Positions 7,190-16,065 of a stretch of 27,424 nucleotides of DNA are shown here, one piece after another; position 1 is the first letter of the stretch; each line of letters opens with the position of its first letter. This DNA comes from a virus: positions 1 to 27,424 of the IMG/VR virus record IMGVR_UViG_3300021962_000521. One strand, written 5' to 3'. The notes under the pieces were generated by a model, which saw only the letters and a list, made by a program, of their open reading frames with translations, was not told the origin of the DNA and made no database searches. The position numbers and the translations under genes were made by a program.

Positions 7190-9130
7190 TCATCCGCGCG
7201 CGGCAAGTTGCTGCTTCAGGGCATCGATCTGAGCTTGGAGTTCTTGGACCGCCTTAACCAGCACGGGGATAAGCGTGCCGGGAGCAGCCTCTAGACGATC
7301 TGGATTGATATCATGGACCAGCCCCGGAAGCGTGACTCCGTGGTCACGTTGTGCACTTTGCAGTTCTTGGGCAATAAACCCGAACTCAGGCACGTTAACT
7401 TTAGCGCCGTCCCGCGTATTCCAAACAAACGAAACCGGGCGAAGACGCTGAATAAAGTCTACCCCCAGCGGGATGTTTTGAACATCCTTTTTGTCCCGAG
7501 CGTCTGAAAGCGCAGTAATCGACGTAACTTGGCAGCGCAGGGTAGTAATCGACGAGTTACCGAGGGTGATTTCGTTGGAAGCTGTCGTGCTAGACGGTAC
7601 GGCGTTATAACCAATAATTGTGTTGTTATCCCCAGCAGCCAAAGTGTAACCAGCTTGGTAACCGATAAGCGTATTTTGCTGGCCGGTGGTGTCTCGCCCG
7701 GCGTATTCTCCGACTCCGACGTTATACCCACTAGATACCACTGAACGGAGCGCGTTACTTCCAACAGCAACGGTGGAAAACCCCACATCAATCGCGCTGC
7801 CCGCCAGATATCCGACAAATACATTGTTATACCCAGAGGTAAGCGCCTGCCCTGACGAAGTCCCAACGGAGGTGTTATTACTGCCCGTCACATCAGCAGT
7901 AAGCGCAGAATATCCAAGGGCGACGTTGGAAGACCCCCCAGTCGCATTGTCTAGTGCAAACGCTCCGACGGCGGTGTTAAAACTTGCGCTTGTAAGTAAC
8001 GCCCCGGCGTTATTACCAATAGCAACGTTGCTAGTACCAGTGTTTATACCGTTAAGAGCGTTCCACCCCACGGCCACATTTAGCTGCCCGTTGGTAACCC
8101 CGTTTAACGCGGCAACTCCAACGGCCACGTTCTTGAAGCTATTCACAGTAGCGCCAGTAGCTGCAGTGCCAATGAACACGTTGGTGGCTATGTTGTTACC
8201 ACCACGTCCGATGTTGATACTGTTTACAGTGAGCGTAGAGGTGGTGTTGTTCCACGTAAAATTAGCGGAACCGCCAAACGCTCCGGCATTGTTATATTGA
8301 ATTTGCGTCGTGGAACCTCCGGGGGATGCGCTTACAGTGCCCCATGAAGTATTTGTACCGTCCGTCGTCAGATACTTACCGCTGTTGGATGTTTGGCTTG
8401 GGGCCAGCGCGTTAAACGCAGCAGTGGCAGTAGTCTGACCCGTTCCACCGTTAGCAATCGCCAAAGTACCTGCAAGAGTGATCGCCCCGGTCGTGGCGGT
8501 ACTGGGGGTCAGTCCGGTAGTACCGGCAGAAAAAGTAGTGACGCCGCCGCCCGTGGCCCAAGACAACGTACCAGAACCATTGGTGCTAAGCACTTGTCCG
8601 TTAGTTCCATCAGCGGACGGAAGCGTGTACGTCGTGGAACCCGCAGCGGCAGCGGCTTGGAAGCCGACATACCCAGAAGTGGACCCCAACACTCGAAGGC
8701 TGGATACCGCCGCATTAGTAATATTAGTGATGCAAGGGACAACGTTAGTACCATCACAGAACAAAAATGCCGTCTGCCCTGTAGGCACTGCAACGCCCGT
8801 ACCGCTCGCGGTCTTTAGTGTGATCTGATATGACGTACCGTTTTTAAGGACGTAAAGTTTTGACGCGGCGGGGCAAATAATCTCGCCCGCAGCAGATAGC
8901 CCAGCACCATCTGAGGCCACCAACATAGCGCAGCGCGACTCGGATGAAGTACCGTTAGCTACCGTCAGCGTGTGAGAGTTTGTAGTCCATGTGTTAATCG
9001 TGGCGAGCCCAGCAACTGCCTGCTCAATCATCTGGGTGATGTTGTCGTTTACAACAGTACCCCAAGTACCGGCTAGCTCACCAGTAACAGGAAGGGCGAG
9101 TTTAAGAATTGACGTGTATCCGGTAGCCAT
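7190..9130 (-). CDS. Tail fibre with YadA-like beta-roll and S74 self-cleaving chaperone domain
   Basis: RBS AAAAGGA precedes the ATG. Residues 1-140 form an N-terminal attachment-type domain (LPVTGELAGTWGTVVNDNIT). About 146-300 are ANGGTG-type shaft repeats. About 332-525 hold eleven copies of N(V/T)xVGxxA(L/G) every 17-19 residues, as in trimeric autotransporter heads (NVAVGWNAL, NTAVGAFAL, NTLIGYQAG). Residues 542-646 form the S74 intramolecular chaperone domain, with SDARDKKDV giving the Ser542/Lys547 dyad (S-D-x-R-x-K) and a C-terminal coiled coil. S74 domains trimerise the fibre and then cut themselves off before the Ser. The mature fibre likely ends near residue 541. Confidence 0.9.
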   Translation of the reverse strand: MATGYTSILKLALPVTGELAGTWGTVVNDNITQMIEQAVAGLATINTWTTNSHTLTVANGTSSESRCAMLVASDGAGLSAAGEIICPAASKLYVLKNGTSYQITLKTASGTGVAVPTGQTAFLFCDGTNVVPCITNITNAAVSSLRVLGSTSGYVGFQAAAAAGSTTYTLPSADGTNGQVLSTNGSGTLSWATGGGVTTFSAGTTGLTPSTATTGAITLAGTLAIANGGTGQTTATAAFNALAPSQTSNSGKYLTTDGTNTSWGTVSASPGGSTTQIQYNNAGAFGGSANFTWNNTTSTLTVNSINIGRGGNNIATNVFIGTAATGATVNSFKNVAVGVAALNGVTNGQLNVAVGWNALNGINTGTSNVAIGNNAGALLTSASFNTAVGAFALDNATGGSSNVALGYSALTADVTGSNNTSVGTSSGQALTSGYNNVFVGYLAGSAIDVGFSTVAVGSNALRSVVSSGYNVGVGEYAGRDTTGQQNTLIGYQAGYTLAAGDNNTIIGYNAVPSSTTASNEITLGNSSITTLRCQVTSITALSDARDKKDVQNIPLGVDFIQRLRPVSFVWNTRDGAKVNVPEFGFIAQELQSAQRDHGVTLPGLVHDINPDRLEAAPGTLIPVLVKAVQELQAQIDALKQQLAARG

Positions 9131-9142
9131 AACAAGATCCTT

Positions 9143-10285
9143 TTAAATATTGCCCCAATTGGCGGTCTGCGAAGTGTCTTCAGAACCCCAGTTTGGAGTT
9201 TGAGTTGTAGCAACCCCGCCCCAGTTAGGCGTCTGCGAATCGTCGATAGTTTCCCACAATCTTGAGCTAATTACAGTATCTGAAGCCAAGGCAGAGACGG
9301 AAACCGTCGCGTCGTAAATCTGCCCCGCTGAGACCGAATCTGAGGCAGTAGCAGACTCAAGTACATACTGGAACGAGAGCTCAGTGAGGATTGAATCGGT
9401 GCCAGCCGCTGTTTCAACAACTGCAGAGTTACCTGCAAATATAGTCTCAACGACATCAGCACCTGCGGCGGATTCCCCAATGACTCCAGAGGCATCAAGG
9501 ATTGTAGATACTGTTTCAACAGCCAGCGCAGATTCTGAAACCGCAACATCAATAATCGGCAGGCTATCAATCGAATCCGCACCGACCGCAGACTCAGAAA
9601 CCGACACAAAGAAGATCGTGTTGCCTACGACAACGTCGGCACCAACTGCGCTTTCATCAACGCTCGACTGCGCGGCTACGTTTGCAAGAACGCTTTCAGA
9701 AGCTACGCCTGCCTCTGTGATACTTGCTACAGCGTCGAGGATAGTAGACGCTTGGTCAGAGCCCGTAGCGGTGACAGCAGTAGTGGCGGTGAGCGCCGCC
9801 TCGGCAGAAATAGAATCCGCAGTCGTAGCCGCTTCTGCTACGGAAGTCTCAGTAAGCGGGGCCTCAATACCACCCCAGCCGTTTGACCCCCACGTACCGC
9901 TGCCCCAACCAAAAGTAGAAGTTGTAGCAGTGGTGTCCGCACCCGACGCGGATTCAGTAACGTCGGCCGGAAGAGTTGCCGCCGCTTCGGGTGTATCCGC
10001 CCCAGACGAGGTTTCAGTTACAGCGGCTTGGAATACTACTTCCGTAGTAAGTGCGTCTACCGCAGTGGCTACTTCGGATACAGTTGCTTCGTACTGAACC
10101 GAGAGTTCGGCGGAAATAGAATCAGAAGCCGTTGCAGCTTCTGCAATTGTAGCAACTGCACCTAACGCAGCCTCAAGAGCGTCGGCGGTAAGCGCAAGCT
10201 CGTTAACAACCCCCGCTACGGACGGTGACGGCGCGCCTCCAGTGTCGGCGTAAGCTGCGGCAGCATAGGCGCTAATGCCATACAT
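9143..10285 (-). CDS. Lysine-free acidic repeat protein, tail fibre-like (380 aa)
   Basis: The protein starts MYGISAYAAAAYADTGG. Most of it is a degenerate repeat of about 20-26 residues, of the form VxESAxGADxVxxxxxF, with cores such as VSESAVGADSIDS and VLESATASDSVSAG. A Gly/Trp patch lies near 125-139 (FGWGSGTWGSNGWGG). Three QTPNWG-type units end it. By count it has no Lys, one Arg and about 51 Asp/Glu in 380 residues. Such Ala/Ser/Thr/acidic repeat proteins occur among aquatic phage tail genes as I recall; function is not known. It could be an elongated shaft or spacer. Confidence 0.75.
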   Translation of the reverse strand: MYGISAYAAAAYADTGGAPSPSVAGVVNELALTADALEAALGAVATIAEAATASDSISAELSVQYEATVSEVATAVDALTTEVVFQAAVTETSSGADTPEAAATLPADVTESASGADTTATTSTFGWGSGTWGSNGWGGIEAPLTETSVAEAATTADSISAEAALTATTAVTATGSDQASTILDAVASITEAGVASESVLANVAAQSSVDESAVGADVVVGNTIFFVSVSESAVGADSIDSLPIIDVAVSESALAVETVSTILDASGVIGESAAGADVVETIFAGNSAVVETAAGTDSILTELSFQYVLESATASDSVSAGQIYDATVSVSALASDTVISSRLWETIDDSQTPNWGGVATTQTPNWGSEDTSQTANWGNI

Positions 10286-10286
10286 C

Positions 10287-10646
10287 TTAGGCCATCTGGT
10301 CGGTGGTTAAGGTGCTAAAAGGGTAGGGGTCAGGAACAACGGAGAGAGTGGGCTCTGGAGTGGACTCTGGAGTGGGCTCTGGAGTGATAACAGGGATTGT
10401 ATCTAATACGGGCTCTATAAATACAGGCAGCGCATACTCAACCCATGTGCGCGTCTCGTGCGCCCAGTTCCACTGGTACCCATCGGAGTCAACGGGCTTG
10501 GGATCGCGGACAATCCACTCCCAGTTAAGCCAGACCAATTCTTTACCATCCGGCACCTCGGAGGGGGGCGCAGGTGCCTCCACCCAGCCTTCCGTACTGT
10601 CTGGATTTTGCGTCGGGATCGACCCGTTTTTAGTGTAGTACGTCAT
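10287..10646 (-). CDS. Small Trp-rich protein with TPEP tail (119 aa)
   Basis: The ATG overlaps the previous TGA by 4 bases. The first 75 residues are Trp-rich: GWVEAPAPPSEVPDGKELVW, LNWEWIVRDPKPV and YQWNWAHETRTWVEY, with the feel of a small fibre-associated or fibre-assembly protein. A Pro/Thr tail follows, with TPEPTPESTPEPT encoded by three 12-bp tandem units at 10350-10385. No named family is recognised. Its place between two fibre-type genes suggests a tail accessory role. Confidence 0.7.
   Translation of the reverse strand: MTYYTKNGSIPTQNPDSTEGWVEAPAPPSEVPDGKELVWLNWEWIVRDPKPVDSDGYQWNWAHETRTWVEYALPVFIEPVLDTIPVITPEPTPESTPEPTLSVVPDPYPFSTLTTDQMA
10350..10385 (-). repeat. Three 12-bp tandem units encoding TPE(P/S)
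   Basis: The plus strand reads GGGCTCTGGAGT, GGACTCTGGAGT, GGGCTCTGGAGT without gaps. They encode the Thr-Pro-Glu-Pro/Ser tail of the 119-aa protein, so the unit number can vary in frame. Confidence 0.85.
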
Positions 10647-13600
10647 TGTGTCTGGAATGCAGCAGTGGGTGGAGTGAAGTTGGCGGTGTAACGGGCAAAC
10701 TTAGTGATGCGCAGATCGTCGATGTAGCCGTTAAAATAGCTGTTGTTACCGCTTGCGATAACACCTAGCCACAAAGCTCCGAGGCCGTAATCTGTGCTGT
10801 CTGTTGCCGTCGAGCCACTTTGCGTTCCGTTAATAAATAGCCGAGTACTTGTCCCGCTTCTTGTCAAAGCTACATGAGCCCATACGCCTGTAGACAGCGC
10901 GGAGCCAGCAGTTACAAGTAAAGTACCAGTACTGGAGCCGCCGTAAACAGTTACAACTCCCCCGGTCGTTATATAAATTTGTATCGCCCCTCCAGTGGCC
11001 GCGTTTACAGTACGCATATCTAGTATCACCGGAAGGGGGCTAAATGAGTTTGGGTATATCCAAAATTCAATGGTATAGGGCCCTGTACGGAACTGTAAAT
11101 TAACTTGGTTAGGCTGGTATAAATAATCACCAGTCCCGTCAAACGCCATAGACCCGCCGCCCCACTTTGACTGCGCAGTACTGATCTGCGCATTCCCAAC
11201 GGTCTCTAGAACGTTCTGCGACGCAGCGTCGGCGATACCGGCGTTGGTGTAGTTGAGGAGGAGCTGGGTGTTAGAGACGGCGGTGAGGGGGAGAACGGGC
11301 GGAGAAAACGCGGCTGTGTAAAGAGCAGTGCCTTTGATGACGCGGAGACTGGAAAGATAACCGTATAAAAAATATCCCCAAGTTTGGCTTTGCCCTACTC
11401 TTAATTCGGCGGAGTCTGTTAAATTTGCAGAACTCGTTCCAGTTGCATCAAGTTTCCCATTTAAAAACCATCTTACTGTAGACCCTGATCTTGTTAAAGC
11501 CCAATGATCCCAAGAATTTTTTGTAATATTCGTAGTAGAGAAAAAATCATTTGCTAATGACAGTCTTGCGGCCATTTTATTAGGGTTTGCCGAATCATTT
11601 GTATAGATTTGCCACCCTGAAGTAGCATCGCTTGTTTTTTTACCAACATAGCTTGGTAGATTAGTTAAACTCAATGCGTAAAGCCAAAATTCCACAGTAA
11701 AATCGCCGGTACCAAAGTCAAAAGCAGCATTATTTGCTGCGCTCAAATAATCCCCAGTCCCGTCAAAGTACCCGCTACCACCGTTGGTAAGAGCCGAGTA
11801 GCTGACTGGCGTAACCGACGAGCTGTAGCCAAACGGGTTGACCGGCGTTGTAACAGTGTTACCGGCGACGGTAATAGCAAACGCGTTCGTGCTGTTATCG
11901 ATAAAGGTCGAGTTTTGGCACGTAAGGAGTGAAGTATTGGTGATGGCCGTAAGCGGACTGGTGGGTGGGGTAAAGGCGGCAGTGTAGACGGCTGTGCCTT
12001 TGACTACGCGGAAGTTGGAAATCAGCGCAGTGATCGTATTGGATCCATCAGCCGCTCCCGCACCGATAGTGAATGGGTCCGCATTGTTCGGTACAGTCCC
12101 CGAAAGGGTGGCGTCCACTCCGACTACGCCATTAACATACAGACGCCAATTTGTTCCGTTTCGAACGGCTGCAAGATGATTCCACCCTAGCGTACAACTT
12201 ACAGATGAAGTTTGCGACAGTGCCCAAGTACTGTTGTTTATAGTAGCGTATAGCGCAGGAGCTGACGTACTTAGGAAGACTATATTTACACCGCCGACGT
12301 TAGAGCCGGTTGCGCGTTTAGCAAAAACAAATTTAGAGGCCGGGGTTCCAAATAGGTAGATAAAGCATTCAATCGTAAAGTTACTAGCTTCTACATCGAG
12401 AGCGGTATTGTCGGGAACCGATAAATAGTCCCCAGTCCCGTCAAAGTACCCACTATATGCCGTAGAACTTATCGGTGTTGCATACCCATAGGGGTTGGTC
12501 ATTACCGGGGTTGTGTTCCCGTTGACCGTGATAGCGAACGCGTTGGTGCTGTTATCTACAAAGCGGTTGTTTTGGCAAGTAAGGAGGGATGTACCGGAGA
12601 CAGCGGTGAGAGGGGTATTAGAGGGAATAAAGTTAGCGGTGTAAAGGGCGGTGCCTTTGACTACACGGAGATTGGAGATGTAACCAGTTGTAAGTTGCCC
12701 GCCAGAGAAATTACCCCCGATATACACTGGATTGGTGGGGTAATTGGTAGAGTCAGTGGCTGTACTACCAGATTGAGCGCCGTTTATGAAGAGTTTATTT
12801 GCCCCGCTAGATCTTGAAAGAGCTATATGCAGCCATGTAGACCCAGTAAGGCTACCCCCAGTAATGAGCACTGAACCTGAATTGTCTTTATTTACATATA
12901 ACACCCCCCCACTACTATAGAACACTAACCCAACGCCAGCGTTTCTAATATCAAGAAATACTTGTGTAGTGGATGGGGACGACAAAAATAACCAAAACTC
13001 AATTGTGAAATCGCCTGTACCAAAGTTAAACGCCGCGTTACTAGCGATAGATAAATAATCCCCAGTCCCGTCAAAGTACCCACTATAGCTAATTGGGTTT
13101 GGTGACGGTGTTTGGAACGGATTAGTTGTGATGGGCTGGGCGTTGCCGTTGGCGGTAATGGTAAACGCGTTGGTGCTGTTGTCGATGAATGTGGCGTTTT
13201 GGAGAGTTAGTAAGGAGGTGTTGGCGATTGCCGTGAGAGGTACTGTGGGCGGAGTAAAGTTAGAGGTGTAGACGGCTGTGCCTTTGACGACGCGGAAGTT
13301 GGATATAAGGCCAGAAAAATAATGTGTTTGGTTGTTAAAACCTATGTACGAAGTAGCTGCAGTTGCGCCATACGTAGTACTGTTTGTTGCACTGGCTACT
13401 GAAACGCCGTTAAAGAACATCTTTAAACTAGTGCCGCTCCTTGCTACAGCAACGTGAGTCCAAGCGCCAGTTGGTACCGACGAACTTGAAGTTAACGCTA
13501 CAACGTTGTAGTTGGAAAACGTCACTAAATTAGACGTACTAAAAGATAAAAACCACCCGTCTGGGTTGTTAAAATTACAGGCAATAGCGGCGTATTGCGT

Positions 13601-14593
13601 TTGAGTAGCCGGTGTATAAATCCAAGCTTCAATTGTGAAATCGCCTGTACCAAAGTTGAACGCCGCATTAGCTGGAGCCGTTAAATAATCCCCACTCCCA
13701 TCAAACCACCCGCTGTAACTGGTGGGGGATATATTGTTTGGTGCAAAAGGGGAAAAGGCTTGTACCGCGACATCGCCGTTTCGGGTAATAGTGAAGTTAT
13801 TGGCGCTATTGTCAACAATACGATTTGATTGGCAAGTGAGAAGCGAGGTGCCTGAAACAGCAGTGAGGGGGGTAGCGGGCGGGGCAAAGAAGGTGGTGTA
13901 AAGGGCGGTGCCTTTAATAATCCTCAGATTAGAAATATAACCGGTCAAGAAAGTTTCGGGTGTTGAACCAATGACCAATGAGTAGGCAGTGTTGCTAAAA
14001 TTTGTTGTTTGTGATGCGCTCGCTACGAGTACACCGTCTACAAATAACCGGGTTGTCCCCGATTGACGGCAGGCAACCACATGCGTCCATTTATTAACTA
14101 TTGAGGCAATAGTAGCCGAAGGACCCGGCTCTCCAGCAATAACTTCACTAAACGAAATAATGTTGCCGGAAGCAATAGTAAAACTCCAAGTTCCTGCGGC
14201 GTCACTGGCAGGATTTCTATTTGTTGCTAGCCTAAAAGTTGAGCTAGTTGTCGCATAAACCCATGCTTCAACCGTAAAATTTCCTGTACCAAATGCAAAT
14301 GCGGCGCTAGCGGGAGCGGAAAGAGTATCCCCGCTCCCGTCAAAATAATTACTCCATCCAGTCTGGCTAAAAGGCGAGAACGTACCCTGCGTGGTGTTGC
14401 CGTTACGGGTAATGGTAAAGTTATTAGTAGAAGAGTCTAAGAAGGTGTTGTTCTGCGCGCCATTCGTACCGTTGCCCGGAAGCAGCAACGCAACCAAATA
14501 GAAGTATGTGTCATTAACCGCCGCAGAAACAGTTGTAGCAATCCACCCGTACGCACGAGCAGCGACCGCGCCTAACTTAGTGATAAACGGCAT
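10643..14593 (-). CDS. Giant virion protein with six LamG-like domains (1316 aa)
   Basis: Six concanavalin/LamG-like (Laminin_G_3 type) domains lie in tandem at about residues 83-240, 294-450, 502-659, 712-878, 939-1098 and 1146-1308, with a period near 210 residues. Each opens YFDGTGDYLSxxxNAAFxFG, continues FTIExWLY, then a WxHxAxxRSGT strand and LFINGxxSGS, and closes SNLRVVKGTALYTANFxPP. Linkers carry TSLLTCQNxxFxDNSTNAF. LamG domains commonly bind glycans, so this is a strong candidate for receptor or surface-polysaccharide binding. A short N-terminal segment (about 1-80) may attach it to the virion. ATGA overlaps the next gene. It lacks an obvious trimerisation or S74 domain. Confidence 0.85.
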   Translation of the reverse strand: MPFITKLGAVAARAYGWIATTVSAAVNDTYFYLVALLLPGNGTNGAQNNTFLDSSTNNFTITRNGNTTQGTFSPFSQTGWSNYFDGSGDTLSAPASAAFAFGTGNFTVEAWVYATTSSTFRLATNRNPASDAAGTWSFTIASGNIISFSEVIAGEPGPSATIASIVNKWTHVVACRQSGTTRLFVDGVLVASASQTTNFSNTAYSLVIGSTPETFLTGYISNLRIIKGTALYTTFFAPPATPLTAVSGTSLLTCQSNRIVDNSANNFTITRNGDVAVQAFSPFAPNNISPTSYSGWFDGSGDYLTAPANAAFNFGTGDFTIEAWIYTPATQTQYAAIACNFNNPDGWFLSFSTSNLVTFSNYNVVALTSSSSVPTGAWTHVAVARSGTSLKMFFNGVSVASATNSTTYGATAATSYIGFNNQTHYFSGLISNFRVVKGTAVYTSNFTPPTVPLTAIANTSLLTLQNATFIDNSTNAFTITANGNAQPITTNPFQTPSPNPISYSGYFDGTGDYLSIASNAAFNFGTGDFTIEFWLFLSSPSTTQVFLDIRNAGVGLVFYSSGGVLYVNKDNSGSVLITGGSLTGSTWLHIALSRSSGANKLFINGAQSGSTATDSTNYPTNPVYIGGNFSGGQLTTGYISNLRVVKGTALYTANFIPSNTPLTAVSGTSLLTCQNNRFVDNSTNAFAITVNGNTTPVMTNPYGYATPISSTAYSGYFDGTGDYLSVPDNTALDVEASNFTIECFIYLFGTPASKFVFAKRATGSNVGGVNIVFLSTSAPALYATINNSTWALSQTSSVSCTLGWNHLAAVRNGTNWRLYVNGVVGVDATLSGTVPNNADPFTIGAGAADGSNTITALISNFRVVKGTAVYTAAFTPPTSPLTAITNTSLLTCQNSTFIDNSTNAFAITVAGNTVTTPVNPFGYSSSVTPVSYSALTNGGSGYFDGTGDYLSAANNAAFDFGTGDFTVEFWLYALSLTNLPSYVGKKTSDATSGWQIYTNDSANPNKMAARLSLANDFFSTTNITKNSWDHWALTRSGSTVRWFLNGKLDATGTSSANLTDSAELRVGQSQTWGYFLYGYLSSLRVIKGTALYTAAFSPPVLPLTAVSNTQLLLNYTNAGIADAASQNVLETVGNAQISTAQSKWGGGSMAFDGTGDYLYQPNQVNLQFRTGPYTIEFWIYPNSFSPLPVILDMRTVNAATGGAIQIYITTGGVVTVYGGSSTGTLLVTAGSALSTGVWAHVALTRSGTSTRLFINGTQSGSTATDSTDYGLGALWLGVIASGNNSYFNGYIDDLRITKFARYTANFTPPTAAFQTQ
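10669..14347 (-). repeat. About 630-bp tandem LamG repeat array
   Basis: Domain starts fall near 14347, 13714, 13090, 12460, 11779 and 11158. Short stretches are almost identical between units on the plus strand, such as CCCCAGTCCCGTCAAAGTAC at about 11753, 12430 and 13060, with variants at 13690 and 11129. The region between these anchors is far more variable. This pattern suits recombination between units. Confidence 0.85.
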
Positions 14594-16056
14594 TACGCAA
14601 ACCTCGTTTGCGAGGCAAGTACCGTGAACGTGGCACTGCCAGTTTTAATGATCGCGTACGTATACGCGTCGATTCCGCTAGCGTTACCGGATGACCATGC
14701 AGTTCCGCCTTGATACTTAGGCGTCACACTTGATCCGTCAACTTGAACTACGTTGTTGTAATACGCAGTAGATCCTTGGGTTACAAGGAACGTCACAGTA
14801 ACCACCTGCCCCGTGGACATAAGCGTATTGAGTGATGTCCCACTCGACCCACGGAAGTTAACAGTCCAGTTAGCAGACGCATTTGACGTGTAATACAGGA
14901 CGTTTTGCGTCGTCACATCGTAGTTGATCGTGCCTGTAGCTGCCGTGGCACTGACTGTGATGACTTCAGCGGAATCATTAAAAACCGAACTTAGAGTAGA
15001 AGCCGAACCGGTAAAAGTCTGCGTGGCAGTAAACGTTGTGGCTGTGCCCGGAGCAACGTAGTCGGTACCCGCAGTCGCGGCGGTAAACGCGCTGGTGCCG
15101 TTACCCTTCAAAACCCCAGTCAGCGTAGTTGCGCCCGTGCCGCCGTTAGCTACGGGGAGAGTGCCCGTTACGCCGGAAGAGAGTGGAAGCCCCGTAGCGT
15201 TAGTTAGAGTTCCGGAAGAAGGTGTACCGAGCACTCCACCGTTAACAACGACGGCACCGGCGGAGCCAACTGCGGTACCCAAAGCAGTGGCAACGTTTGA
15301 CCCCAGCCCAGAGACGCCGGAAGAGATCGGTAAGCCGGTAGCGTTAGTCAGTGTTCCGGAAGAAGGCGTGCCAAGCGCCCCTCCATTAACGACAACCGCA
15401 CCAGCGGAGCCAACAGCTACCCCAAGCGCAGTGGCTACGTTTGAGCCAAGCCCGGAGACGCCTGTTGAGATCGGCAAGCCGGTGGCATTGGTCAGAGTCG
15501 CCGCAGATGGGGTGCCAAGATCAGGAGTAGTCAGCGCAGGAGACGTAGCGAGGACAATTCCGCCTGAACCAGTAACGTTTTGTCCAAGCGCAGTTTGAAC
15601 CCCAGTACCCAGCGAAGAAACGCCAGTACCGCCGTTGGCAATTGGGAGGACCCCTGAGACTTGTGTGGTGAGATCTACTACACCCAGCGATGACTTCAAA
15701 CCACCAGAGGAGTTAAACGTTCCATCCGTGGTCCACGTGTCATTAACAGCCAACGTCACTTTGGCTAGCGTACGAAGCGTGCCATTGTTGTTGTAGCTAA
15801 TAGTGATTGTCACCGCAGCCGTATCACGATTCTGGATCGTGATGGACTTAATAACACGGCGTGTGGAAGCTGCAGGGGCGGCAACAATAGTGGCCGGAGA
15901 CGTACCGGTCAACGCGCCGTCGTTAGCGCCCTCGACAAGACTGTTTGTAGTGGAGTCGGCATAAGAAGCAGTGAAATCGGGGTTAGTCGTCGCCGCTGAC
16001 CCTGACATGACCGCTTGAATGGTCTTATTGGTTGCATCAAGGACAAGCGTTGCCAT
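14593..16056 (-). CDS. Tail fibre-like protein with tandem repeats (487 aa)
   Basis: RBS AAGGAA precedes the ATG. Residues 1-130 form a beta domain with SITIQNRDTAAVTITISYNN. Residues 135-310 are built of repeats: VLPIANGGTG units and two full 48-residue copies plus a partial copy of LGTPSSGTLTNATGLPISSG then VSGLGSNVATALGTAVGSAG. Residues 310-487 form a C-terminal beta domain with an aromatic end. Thr/Gly/Ala/Ser-rich repeats with ANGGTG motifs are typical of trimeric shaft-forming tail fibres. The stop forms TAATG with the next gene. The receptor is unknown. Confidence 0.8.
   Translation of the reverse strand: MATLVLDATNKTIQAVMSGSAATTNPDFTASYADSTTNSLVEGANDGALTGTSPATIVAAPAASTRRVIKSITIQNRDTAAVTITISYNNNGTLRTLAKVTLAVNDTWTTDGTFNSSGGLKSSLGVVDLTTQVSGVLPIANGGTGVSSLGTGVQTALGQNVTGSGGIVLATSPALTTPDLGTPSAATLTNATGLPISTGVSGLGSNVATALGVAVGSAGAVVVNGGALGTPSSGTLTNATGLPISSGVSGLGSNVATALGTAVGSAGAVVVNGGVLGTPSSGTLTNATGLPLSSGVTGTLPVANGGTGATTLTGVLKGNGTSAFTAATAGTDYVAPGTATTFTATQTFTGSASTLSSVFNDSAEVITVSATAATGTINYDVTTQNVLYYTSNASANWTVNFRGSSGTSLNTLMSTGQVVTVTFLVTQGSTAYYNNVVQVDGSSVTPKYQGGTAWSSGNASGIDAYTYAIIKTGSATFTVLASQTRFA
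15163..15519 (-). repeat. 144-bp tandem repeat inside fibre gene
   Basis: Two full units (15519-15376 and 15375-15232) and a partial unit (15231 to about 15163) encode residues 180-227, 228-275 and 276-298 of the 487-aa fibre. Units are alike at the DNA level, with scattered changes (for example SAATLTN versus SSGTLTN). Being in frame, whole units can be gained or lost without breaking the protein. Confidence 0.85.
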
Positions 16057-16065
16057 GAAAATTCC

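Noticed and set aside
7686-8300. Plus-strand ORF of 204 codons
   Set aside because: It is antisense to the beta-roll repeats of the tail fibre; repeat codons keep the frame open by chance.
9384-10097. Plus-strand ORF of 237 codons
   Set aside because: It lies fully antisense to the acidic repeat protein; the open frame is a by-product of its Ala/Ser/Thr-rich repeat codons. No phage family pattern is seen.
15095-15598. Plus-strand ORF of 167 codons with internal repeats
   Set aside because: The repeats are those of the 487-aa fibre gene read on the wrong strand.
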